Positions 54,372-62,409 of a stretch of DNA of 64,000 bases are shown here, piece by piece. The translations under genes were made by a program, and so were the position numbers. Each line of letters starts with the position of its first letter. Positions within the stretch are counted from its first letter, which is position 1. The notes under the pieces were generated by a model that was given only the letters and a program-made list of their open reading frames with translations, was not told the DNA's origin and made no database searches. Origin of the DNA: Mesorhizobium loti (lineage in GTDB: Bacteria; Pseudomonadota; Alphaproteobacteria; Rhizobiales; Rhizobiaceae); assembly GCF_013170705.1 (NCBI RefSeq), contig NZ_CP033334.1, forward strand, positions 4,751,501-4,815,500, written 5' to 3'.

Positions 54372-54565
54372 GCATTCCTCCCAGATATTCATCTGGCCGT
54401 GCAAGACCGAGGCGGGAAAATGTTTGATTGCGCGGCCAAGCTGTACCGCCTCATCCCCTCTGGAACAGCAATGATGCTATTCCTTTCCAAGCCCGTGGGA
54501 AAGCCGTTATTTAGAGCTAGCTAATTCTCTGGCGCGCCAGCCTGAAGAGCACCGAAGTGCCTCAA

Positions 54566-54593
54566 ACAAAAACGGCCCCCGTGGGGGCCGTTT
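54566..54593 (-). terminator. Terminator of the OmpA-type lipoprotein gene
   Basis: On the minus strand the perfect 10-bp stem AACGGCCCCC/GGGGGCCGTT with a 2-nt loop leads into TTTTTG, 21 nt after the stop at 54614. Confidence 0.88.
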
Positions 54594-54613
54594 CGCATTC
54601 GCTTGCCGAACGA

Positions 54614-55264
54614 TCAGGTGAGCGGCGACAGCTGGATCTCGACGCGCCGGTTCTGGGCGCGGCCTTCGGCCGTCGCGTTGGACGCGATCGGACGCGTCTT
54701 GCCGAAGCCGGTAACGGCGAAGCGGCGCTGATCGACTCCCTGCCCGGACAGATAGTTGGCAACCGCCAGCGCACGGCGCTGCGACAGATCGAAATTGTGC
54801 TGCTCACCGCCCGTCGAATCGGTATGGCCAAAGACATCGACGGTCGTCTGGCGGAACTTCTTCAGCACCAGTGCGACGGAATTCAGCACCGGATAGAAGC
54901 CGGGCTTCACCGCATCCTGATCTACATTGAAGGTGATGTCGGACGGCATGTTGAGGATGATCTGGTCGCCGCTGCGGGTGACGCTGACGCCGGTGCCCTG
55001 GAGCTGCCGGCGCAATTCCGCCTCGTTCTGATCCATTGTCGCGCCGATGGCGCCACCGGCCAGCGCACCGATGCCAGCGCCAATCAGCGCGTTGCGGCGG
55101 TCATTGCCGCCGGCAAGCAGACCGAGGCTCGCGCCTGCGAGGGCGCCGAGACCGGCACCGGCGGCCGTGTTGGAAATCTTCTGGTCGCCCGTATACGGAT
55201 CGGTGGTGGTGCAGGCGCTCACGAGCAAAGCCGTCGCCATGACGACGAGCACGGTCTTCTTCAT
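54614..55264 (-). CDS. OmpA-family lipoprotein (YiaD-like)
   Basis: This is a 216-residue outer-membrane lipoprotein. The start MKKTVLVVMATALLVSACTT at 55264 has GAGAGG upstream, and the lipobox LVSAC places the lipidated Cys at 18. A glycine-zipper region (GAGLGALAGASLGLLAGG, about 36-53, and GAGIGALAGGAIGATM) is followed by the OmpA peptidoglycan-binding domain (about 100-215). The key residues are DVFGHTDSTGGEQHN and the arginine in AQNRRVEIQL. It anchors the outer membrane to the cell wall. Confidence 0.93.
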   Translation of the reverse strand: MKKTVLVVMATALLVSACTTTDPYTGDQKISNTAAGAGLGALAGASLGLLAGGNDRRNALIGAGIGALAGGAIGATMDQNEAELRRQLQGTGVSVTRSGDQIILNMPSDITFNVDQDAVKPGFYPVLNSVALVLKKFRQTTVDVFGHTDSTGGEQHNFDLSQRRALAVANYLSGQGVDQRRFAVTGFGKTRPIASNATAEGRAQNRRVEIQLSPLT

Positions 55265-55415
55265 AAATGGTCCCTCTCCAAGTCGCGCCTTTTTCGACGG
55301 CGCCAAATCAGCCCTTCCCGCGACTTGTAACATAAATTGCGGCGAAAAGCGGAACAGGAAAAACGCCCGCGACGGCTTTTCCCGAGGTCAGTCACGTGAC
55401 GACCGGCTTGGCCGG

Positions 55416-55784
55416 TTACCAGAGATTCTTGCCGTCGATGACCACCACTTCGACCTTGTCGAGATCGAAATCATCGAACAGCCGCGAATTGACGCTGATC
55501 TTGGGATTGTCGAAATCCGGCTCGCCGGTCGACCAATCCGGCGTTTCGGTGAACGTGCCGCAGCCGCAAGTTGTGCAAAAACCATGCTTTACGGTTTTCG
55601 AGCCCCACTGATAGAAGGTAACGTTTTTCAGTGGCGTGATGAGCTTGAACTGCGATGGGGTGTAGTAGGCCCAGAGCGAGCCGCGTTTCGAGCAGAACGA
55701 ACAGGTGCATTGCGTCACCGTCCGCGGTGCCTCTGAAACCTCGAATGTCGTCGCTTTGCAGTGGCAGCTTCCCTTGATGGTCAT
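55416..55784 (-). CDS. GFA family zinc-binding protein
   Basis: This is a 122-residue protein with the glutathione-dependent formaldehyde-activating fold. Zinc ligands are visible in GSCHCKATTF (about 7-16), CTCSFCSKRGSLWAYY (about 27-42) and CTTCGCGTF (about 70-78). The ATG at 55784 is preferred over an upstream GTG at 55793 because AGAGAGG is correctly spaced 8 nt away. Most family members lack proven glutathione chemistry, so the enzymatic role is open. It stands alone. Confidence 0.9.
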   Translation of the reverse strand: MTIKGSCHCKATTFEVSEAPRTVTQCTCSFCSKRGSLWAYYTPSQFKLITPLKNVTFYQWGSKTVKHGFCTTCGCGTFTETPDWSTGEPDFDNPKISVNSRLFDDFDLDKVEVVVIDGKNLW

Positions 55785-55893
55785 CGACGTCACCTCTCTA
55801 TTGTCCGCCGCCCATGCGGCAGGGCATCATAAAGAAGCGATCCTGACAACTGTCCGTCAGCAGGCTCCACGCCTGACCAGCCGGCCGGAAATC

Positions 55894-56271
55894 CTAGTAG
55901 GATGATGGCGGCACGAACAGGCAAATGGTCTTGCCGGCATCGAGCCCGGCCTCATGCGCGCACCAGTGAAATTCGCCGTCGGGCGAATCCTTGATACGCC
56001 TGTCGCTGTAAGCCAGCACCTCCCCGGTATCCTTGATGACATAGCCTTCCGGGCGCTCGCTGATCGAAGTCTGCGACACCTCGTGGCAGTCGTAGTTGGC
56101 GCAGCAGGCGAACGGATAACTCCAACCTTGCGGCTTGGCCGCGGTCGGCTTGGCATCATGCGCCAAGGCAGGCACCGACAGCAGCGCTATCACACAGGCC
56201 GCGCACAGGGGAATGACAAGCTGGCCAACCGATGGAACGGCGATGGCCGATCTGGAATTGGCGGCAAACAT
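55894..56271 (-). CDS. Exported cysteine-containing protein (125 aa)
   Basis: Function not recognised. This 125-residue protein has an N-terminal hydrophobic signal (about 14-36), ending near PALAHD. The mature part has several cysteines: WSYPFACCANYDCHEVS (about 50-66), WCAHEAG and TICLFVPPSSY. The CC-N-DC-H cluster suggests a disulfide-stabilised or metal-binding periplasmic domain; similar orphan proteins occur widely in Rhizobiales. It stands alone. Confidence 0.72.
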   Translation of the reverse strand: MFAANSRSAIAVPSVGQLVIPLCAACVIALLSVPALAHDAKPTAAKPQGWSYPFACCANYDCHEVSQTSISERPEGYVIKDTGEVLAYSDRRIKDSPDGEFHWCAHEAGLDAGKTICLFVPPSSY

Positions 56272-56566
56272 GGGAACGTTCCTTTCAAACGAGGTTCAAG
56301 CGTTTCTTGCTTGCCCGTTCCCGGAACGTGTCTTCCCAGCGGCCAAATCGTCAGCAGATATGCCGCGACCGGCCATAAATGCTTTTGTCTCTTCCGCCTT
56401 GATGGTGAGCCGAAATGTGAGTCGGCGCAAGAAATCGCTGCATGAGGCGCTGGCCGCACAAGGCAGCAACTTTCTGCCGTTGATAGGCATGACAGATCCT
56501 AGGCGTTGGCCCGCTTCCTCCTGAGAAAGAGCAAGCCATCGCAACCCGGATCAGTGGTGGACGGTG
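56272..56566. other. Interval between prfB and the exported Cys protein gene
   Basis: About 295 nt. A minus-strand frame (56296-56490) starting MPINGRKLLPCAAS has AGGA 6 nt before its ATG and would give 64 residues, but nothing else supports it. No clear terminator was seen after prfB. Confidence 0.3.
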
Positions 56567-57698
56567 CTAGTCCAGATCCGCCACGGCTTCACCGGCGCCG
56601 CCCTCGATGCGTTGCGACAGCGAGGCTTCCATGAAGTCGTCGAGATCGCCATCGAGAACGCTTGACGGGCTGGTGCTTTCGACGCCCGTGCGCAGATCCT
56701 TGACCAGCTGATAGGGCTGCAACACGTAGGAACGGATCTGGTGGCCCCAACCGATGTCGCTTTTCGAGGCTTCGGTAGCGTTGGCGACGGCCTCACGCTT
56801 CTTCAGCTCTTCCTCGTAGAGCCGCGAGCGCAGCATCTCCCAGGCCTTGGCCTTGTTCTTGTGCTGTGAACGCTCAGCCTGGCAGGCGACCGCGATGCCG
56901 GTGGCGATATGGGTGATGCGCACGGCCGAATCGGTGGTGTTGACGTGCTGGCCGCCGGAACCCGACGAGCGATAGGTGTCGATGCGCACATCCGATTCCG
57001 AAACATCGATCTCGATCCTGTCATCGACGACTGGGTAGACCCAGATGCTGGAGAAGGACGTATGGCGACGCGCATTGCTGTCATAGGGCGAAATGCGCAC
57101 CAGGCGGTGGACGCCCGATTCCGTCTTCAGCCAGCCATAGGCATTGTGGCCCTTGATCAAGAGAGTAGCGGATTTGATGCCAGCCTCTTCGCCATCATGC
57201 ACTTCCAGCACCTCGACCTTGAAGCGGCGGCGCTCGGCCCAGCGCGTGTACATGCGCAACAGCATCGAGGCCCAGTCCTGGCTCTCGGTGCCGCCGGCGC
57301 CGGCATGAACTTCGAGATAGGTGTCGTTGGCGTCGGCTTCGCCCGACAGCAGCGTCTCGACCTGGCGGGCCTTCGCCTCGCCCTGCATCGACCGGATCGC
57401 CGCTTCGGCCTCGGCGACGATGCCCTCGTCGCCTTCTTCCTCGCCAAGCTCGATCAAGCCGATATTGTCTTCCAGCGCCTGCGTCAGGCCCTTGACCGCC
57501 GCGATGCCTTCCTCGAGGCTCTGGCGCTCGCGCATCAGCTTCTGGGCTTCCAGCGGTTCGTTCCAGAGGCTGGCGTCCTCCGCCCGCACATTCAGGTATT
57601 CAAGCCGCTTTATGGCCTGATCCCAGTCAAAGATGCCTCCTCAGCAGGGTTATCGCCTGCCTGATCTCGTCGACAATATTCTGCGTTTCCGCGCGCAT
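56567..57698 (-). CDS. prfB: Peptide chain release factor 2, with programmed +1 frameshift
   Basis: RF2 terminates translation at UGA and UAA. The first 23 codons ([20 protein letters not shown]..) end at an in-frame TGA (57629-57627). A +1 shift at CTT-TGA-C continues with [20 protein letters not shown], giving 376 residues. The GGQ motif is in [12 protein letters not shown]. The stop-codon recognition tripeptide reads SPY ([12 protein letters not shown]) where E. coli has SPF. It lies 125 nt after mrcA on the same strand. A second coding ORF starting at 57589 would be an artefact of ignoring the shift. Confidence 0.95.
57626..57641 (-). promoter_or_regulatory. prfB +1 recoding site
   Basis: On the minus strand AGGAGG-CAT-CTT-TGA-C: an internal Shine-Dalgarno 3 nt before the slippery CTT, then the weak stop context TGAC. 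This matches the arrangement known from E. coli prfB, where low RF2 promotes the shift. Confidence 0.95.
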
Positions 57699-57781
57699 GG
57701 CCTGGTATTCGTCCTGTTGCTGGAGTGACGCTTGGGTCGGCGCGATACATAGGGACGGCGCCGCCATGTGTAAAGCGAAAT

Positions 57782-57802
57782 GGGCCGGCCCCCGGCCAGC
57801 CC
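57782..57802 (-). terminator. Hairpin after mrcA
   Basis: GGGCCGGCC-CCC-GGCCAGCCC, a 9-bp stem with one mismatch, lies 22 nt after the mrcA stop. There is no T-run, so termination may be partial, with read-through into prfB. Confidence 0.35.
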
Positions 57803-57823
57803 AACAGGCGGCATCGAGCCCCG

Positions 57824-60280
57824 TCAGTAGAGGCCGCCGCCGCCGTCCTGGATGGCCTGGTTCGCCTGTGGCGACAGTGCGCCGCCCGATGCGTTGGAGC
57901 CATCGGCACCCATGCCGATCACCCAATAGCTGTCTGCCGGACCGGTGCCCGGCTTGAAGGCCTCGATGATGGTGCCCGGATCGCCCGACGTGGCACGCAT
58001 GCCGGTCTTGCGGTTGATGGCGATCAGATTCATGCCGTCCGGCACCTTGAAGTCGACATTGGGCGTGCCGTCGAGTGCCACGCGCATGAAGTCCTTGAAG
58101 ATCGGGGCGGCCAGACCGCCACCGGTGGCGCCATGGCCAAGGCCGCGCGGCGTGTCGTAGCCCATGTACAAGCCAACCACGAGGTTCGGCGTATAGCCGA
58201 TGAACCAGGCGTCCTTTTCGTCGTTGGTGGTGCCGGTCTTGCCGGCGATGTGGCGGCCCAGTTCCCCGATGGTGGCGCCGGTGCCGCGTTGCACCACGCC
58301 TTCCATCATCGAGGTGATCTGGTAGGCAGTCATCGGATCGAGCACCTGCTCGGAATTGTCGACCAGCTCCGGCTCCGGCTGATTCTTCCACTCAGGCGCG
58401 TTACAACCTTCGCAGCCGCGCTCATCCTGCTTGAACACGGTCTTGCCGTAGCGGTCCTGGATGCGGTCGATCAGCGATGGTTTGATCGACTTGCCGCCAT
58501 TGGCCATGATCGAATAGGCCGAAACCATGCGCATGACGGTCGTCTCGCCAGAGCCCAGCGCCATCGGCAGATATGGCGCCAGATGATCGTAGACGCCGAA
58601 GCGCTCGGCATATTCGACGACCAGCTTCATGCCCATGTCGTTGGCAAGCCGCACGGTCATCAGGTTGCGCGACTTCTCGATGCCGGAGCGCAGCGTTGCC
58701 GGCCCGGCGACGGTGCCGTCATAGTTCTTCGGAGTCCAGGTCGTGTTGCCGCTCTGGATGGTGATCGGTCCGTCCATGATCACCGAGGCCGGTGTATAGC
58801 CATTGTCGAGCGCGGCCGAATAGACGATCGGCTTGAACGAGGAGCCGGGCTGGCGCATGGCCTGGGTGGCGCGGTTGAACTCGGACTGGGCATAGGAGAA
58901 GCCGCCGACCATGGCCAGCACACGGCCGGTGTGCGGATCCATGGCGATCAGACCGCCCTCCACCTCTGGAACCTGGCGCAGGCTGTAGGTATTGTCCGAG
59001 CCTTCGTTCTTCTGCACGAAGATGACGTCGCCCGGCTTCAGCACATCGGCCGGCGACTTGGCCTTGACCGTCTTGCCGTCGACTACATGGCGCATGGCAA
59101 AGCCCATGTCGTCCTTGCTGACGGTACCTTCGACGCGTTCCTTCACGATATCGCCCGACGCCTGGCGTGCGGGCTGCAGCCCTATCGAGAGACCGGACGC
59201 CGAGGAGTCGAGCACGACGGCCAGGGACCATTCGGGAACATCTTCCAGTCCCTTGACCGCTCCCAGCGGGACGCCCCAGTCACCGGACACGTCGATTGAC
59301 TTCACCGGCCCGCGATAGCCACGCAGCGTATCGTATTTGATCAAGCCGTTCTGCATCGCCTTGCGGGCGATAAGCTGAACTTTCGGATCAAGCGTGGTGC
59401 GGACGGATAAGCCACCTTCGTACAGTGCATTCTCGCCGTAGCGGGCAATGATCTGGCGACGCACCTCCTCGGTGAAATATTCACCCGCGAAGAGATAGGT
59501 GCCGGTACGGCGCGGCGTGACGCCGAGCGGCTCGGCCTTGGCCTTGTTGCCTTCCTCACGCGTGACGTAGCCATTCTCGACCATCTGGTCGATGACCCAG
59601 TTGCGGCGCTCGATAGCGCGATCGGCATGCTTGAAGGGATGGTAGTTGTTGGGGCCTTTCGGAAGCGAAGCCAGATAGGCAGCCTCGGCGACGGTCAGTT
59701 CGTTCACCGATTTGTCGAAATAGGTGAGCGCCGCGCCAGCGACACCATAGGCACCGAAACCGAAGAAGATTTCGTTGAGGTAGAGCTCGAGGATACGATC
59801 CTTGGGATAGGCCTGCTCGATGCGGAAGGCGAGGATCATCTCCTTGATCTTGCGCTCGTAGGTCTGGTCCGCGGTCAGCAGGAAGTTCTTGGCCACCTGC
59901 TGGGTGATCGTCGACGCGCCGACCTGGCGCCTGCCCGAGCCGAAATTCTGCAGATTGACGATGATGGCGCGGCCAAGACCGGTCACGTCGATGCCGGGGT
60001 GATTATAGAAATTCTTGTCTTCCGCCGACAGGAAGGCCGCCTTGACGCGATCCGGGATCGCCTGGATCGGCAGGTAGAGGCGCCGTTCTCGCGCGTATTC
60101 GGCCATCAGCGAGCCGTCGGAGGCATGGATGCGGGTCGTCACCGGCGGCTCGTATTTGGCCAGCACCTCGTAGTCGGGCAGATCCTTCGACAGATGGCTG
60201 ATGTAAATCGCAACGCCCGCCGCGACCAAAAGGGCCAGCGTCGTGCCGATGCCGAAGAAATAGCCAATGAGACGAATCAT
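57824..60280 (-). CDS. mrcA: Penicillin-binding protein 1A
   Basis: This bifunctional class A PBP (818 residues) polymerises and cross-links peptidoglycan. The N-terminal membrane anchor (about residues 3-29) is followed by the transglycosylase domain with SAEDKNFYNHPGIDVTGLGR and ASTITQQVAKNF. The transpeptidase domain shows SxxK in PGSSFKPIVYS (about 480), SxN in GIEKSRNLMT and KTG in HIAGKTGTTNDEKDAW. An OB-like insert (about 320-420) lies between the catalytic domains. It lies downstream of the murein amidase gene on the same strand. Confidence 0.95.
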   Translation of the reverse strand: MIRLIGYFFGIGTTLALLVAAGVAIYISHLSKDLPDYEVLAKYEPPVTTRIHASDGSLMAEYARERRLYLPIQAIPDRVKAAFLSAEDKNFYNHPGIDVTGLGRAIIVNLQNFGSGRRQVGASTITQQVAKNFLLTADQTYERKIKEMILAFRIEQAYPKDRILELYLNEIFFGFGAYGVAGAALTYFDKSVNELTVAEAAYLASLPKGPNNYHPFKHADRAIERRNWVIDQMVENGYVTREEGNKAKAEPLGVTPRRTGTYLFAGEYFTEEVRRQIIARYGENALYEGGLSVRTTLDPKVQLIARKAMQNGLIKYDTLRGYRGPVKSIDVSGDWGVPLGAVKGLEDVPEWSLAVVLDSSASGLSIGLQPARQASGDIVKERVEGTVSKDDMGFAMRHVVDGKTVKAKSPADVLKPGDVIFVQKNEGSDNTYSLRQVPEVEGGLIAMDPHTGRVLAMVGGFSYAQSEFNRATQAMRQPGSSFKPIVYSAALDNGYTPASVIMDGPITIQSGNTTWTPKNYDGTVAGPATLRSGIEKSRNLMTVRLANDMGMKLVVEYAERFGVYDHLAPYLPMALGSGETTVMRMVSAYSIMANGGKSIKPSLIDRIQDRYGKTVFKQDERGCEGCNAPEWKNQPEPELVDNSEQVLDPMTAYQITSMMEGVVQRGTGATIGELGRHIAGKTGTTNDEKDAWFIGYTPNLVVGLYMGYDTPRGLGHGATGGGLAAPIFKDFMRVALDGTPNVDFKVPDGMNLIAINRKTGMRATSGDPGTIIEAFKPGTGPADSYWVIGMGADGSNASGGALSPQANQAIQDGGGGLY

Positions 60281-60493
60281 ACCCGCTCCAGTCCTTGGTT
60301 CGGGAATTCCCTAAACGAAGCCGCCTTCCACGCAAGCTTTCGAACCGGTCCCAATCCGTAATCGAAAACCCATGTCGCCGCCATGTGGACAAAATACGGC
60401 AAGGCCTGCTTTCATGACCTCGAGCCGCAAATAAAGGCACCGGGTGTTGTCATCCAGCAACGCTGCCCTAGGTTGCAGGCGCCGCCAGGCATG

Positions 60494-61756
60494 TCAACCT
60501 CCGGTCCCCGTTCCGGCACGGGCGGAAGCGAACAGCGCCACGGCGTTGGTGATGCTTTGTGCGGCCTTGCCGCGCCATTCGGCGTCGAGCAGTTGCGCTT
60601 CGTCCTTGGCATTCGAGAGATAGCCGAGTTCGACCAGCACGGATGGCACGTCCGGCGCCTTCAGCACCTTGAATCCCGCCGAACGCTGCGGATTGTTGAT
60701 GAGGCCGACGCTGGTCGAAAGCTGGCCGACCAGCGTGTGGGCGAAACTCATCGAGAAGGTGTGCGTCTCGCGGCGGATCAGGTCGATCAGGATGTCGGTC
60801 ACTTCCTTGTTATCGTCCTTGATGACCATACCGGCAAACTGGTCCGAGAGATTCTCGCGGTCGGCAAGCGCCTGCGCCTCGGGATCCGATGCCTTGTCGG
60901 AGACCGTATATACGGTGGCGCCGCGGATGCCCTTGACGCTGATCGTATCGGCATGGATCGAAATCAGCAGATCGGCCTCATGCTGGCGGGCAATGCGCAC
61001 GCGGTCGTCCAGACGCAGATACTCATCGGTGTCGCGCGTCATGAAGACATCGTATTTGCCGATAGCCGCTAGCTTGTCGCGCAACTCCGTGGCGAAGGCC
61101 AGCGTCACATTCTTCTCAATCGTGCCGTTCAGACCCTCGGCCCCGCCGTCGACGCCGCCATGGCCGGGATCGATGACGACGGTGAAGCGATGGCCCGGAT
61201 TGGAGACCGGCCCGGTGCCGACCCGCCCACCCTTGTCGGTCGAAACAGTCGAACCGGTGGTCAGCGCCTGGTTGGCAAGGGCGGCGTCGAACTCGCGTTC
61301 GGAGGCTGCCGACATGTCGATGGCAATGCGGTAGCCGGTTCCGTCCTCATTCTTGAGCACATCCAGCTTGTCGACGGCGAACGGTCCCTTGCCGGTGAGG
61401 ATCAGCCGCGAAACGCCTTCACCTAGCTCGCCCAGGCGCACACTCTTGACCAGGCCGCGCGGCTTCAAGTCCTTGGCGTCGATCGCCAGCCTGGTATTCG
61501 CCAGATCGATCACCAGGCGATTGGGTCCGCGCAGCAGGAACCATTTGATGTCAGGCTCGCGATCGAAATCCAAGACGATGCGCATCTTGGTGGCATCGCC
61601 CGCCATCTTGTAGCCTTTGGCCACCAGCGGCGCGTCGGCGGCATTGGCAACGGAGCAAAACGCCTGGGAAATCACGACCAGCAGCAGGAGACAGAAAGCG
61701 CCGAGAATCCGGCCGCCAACACGACATCCCTTGTCTGTGAAGTCCGCCAGTCCCAT
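60494..61756 (-). CDS. amiC: N-acetylmuramoyl-L-alanine amidase (AmiC type)
   Basis: This periplasmic zinc amidase cleaves stem peptides from peptidoglycan and separates daughter cells. It has 420 residues. The signal peptide (about 17-40) ends in SVANAAD. The AMIN domain (about 45-150) has MRIVLDFDREPDIKWFLLRG and is thought to target the septum or Tol-Pal. The catalytic Amidase_3 domain shows zinc ligands in VIDPGHGGVDGGAEG, the Glu in GTIEKNVTLAFA and the His in LISIHADT. It is followed by mrcA after 213 nt. Confidence 0.92.
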   Translation of the reverse strand: MGLADFTDKGCRVGGRILGAFCLLLLVVISQAFCSVANAADAPLVAKGYKMAGDATKMRIVLDFDREPDIKWFLLRGPNRLVIDLANTRLAIDAKDLKPRGLVKSVRLGELGEGVSRLILTGKGPFAVDKLDVLKNEDGTGYRIAIDMSAASEREFDAALANQALTTGSTVSTDKGGRVGTGPVSNPGHRFTVVIDPGHGGVDGGAEGLNGTIEKNVTLAFATELRDKLAAIGKYDVFMTRDTDEYLRLDDRVRIARQHEADLLISIHADTISVKGIRGATVYTVSDKASDPEAQALADRENLSDQFAGMVIKDDNKEVTDILIDLIRRETHTFSMSFAHTLVGQLSTSVGLINNPQRSAGFKVLKAPDVPSVLVELGYLSNAKDEAQLLDAEWRGKAAQSITNAVALFASARAGTGTGG

Positions 61757-62409
61757 CTCTCTTCCAGTCGCTCCCGGTTTGGCGCCAGGCGCCCGCTCGT
61801 TTCGTCGAAGTGCCGGTTAGGCCGCGAACTCGATTAACGATTGGTATCCAGAGAAGGTTAACCAAGCCTTTTCATGCAAGGATCGGAACCAGGCTTACGT
61901 TACGGAACTGCTTTTTGCCGGCATCGGAAATCGGGGTTGCCTTCCACCCCGCCAAATCATAAAAGCGATAGTGGATCACTGCAATCCTGGAACCGCCCTC
62001 CTCCGCAGCTTCCTGCTACAGGGTTAGATGAAAGGCGGCTCCTTTCGCTTCACGCGAAAAGGCTTCAAGTGATTGCGACGAATTTCGCAGGTGTGCTCCC
62101 GTGGCGGGGGAATCGCCTGCGTGAGGAAAACGGCCGGGTTTGTTCCCGTGCCGGCTCTGTACGAGCAAACAAGCTGGTCCGGTTTCCGGGCTTTGGTTCA
62201 AAAGGTTCTGCTGGTGACGATGGCTTCAAGCGCAATCATGGAAAGGTCCGCATCAAACCGCGCCAGTATGGCTGCGGGCGGCACCGCCATGACACGCAGG
62301 CACCGTCCGGCGGACATTCAATTATCCGGCACCCACTCTCATCCAGACACACAGCAGCGGGTTTTGCCCCGCCAGCTGCGGCTGACGGCTGCCGGGGGGA
62401 AACGAAATA
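61757..62409. promoter_or_regulatory. Divergent amiC-rne region with long rne leader
   Basis: This 653-nt interval has no credible gene; the frames present lack initiation sites or conserved content. It holds promoters in both directions. RNase E genes usually have long autoregulatory 5' UTRs, and a stretch of several hundred nt here could be transcribed as leader. The AAAAGGCTTCAAG/GCGAAAAGG and TTTCGC-rich part around 62035-62095 contains short inverted repeats (CTTTCGCTTCACGCGAAAAG). Confidence 0.45.

Noticed and set aside
56135..56524. Plus-strand 129-aa ORF overlapping the exported Cys protein
   Set aside because: No start signal, and it overlaps the signal-peptide coding region of a better gene on the other strand.
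57589..57627. prfB as a frameshifted pseudogene
   Set aside because: The stop lies exactly in the CTT-TGA-C recoding context with an internal AGGAGG, so it is programmed, and the rest of the gene is intact.
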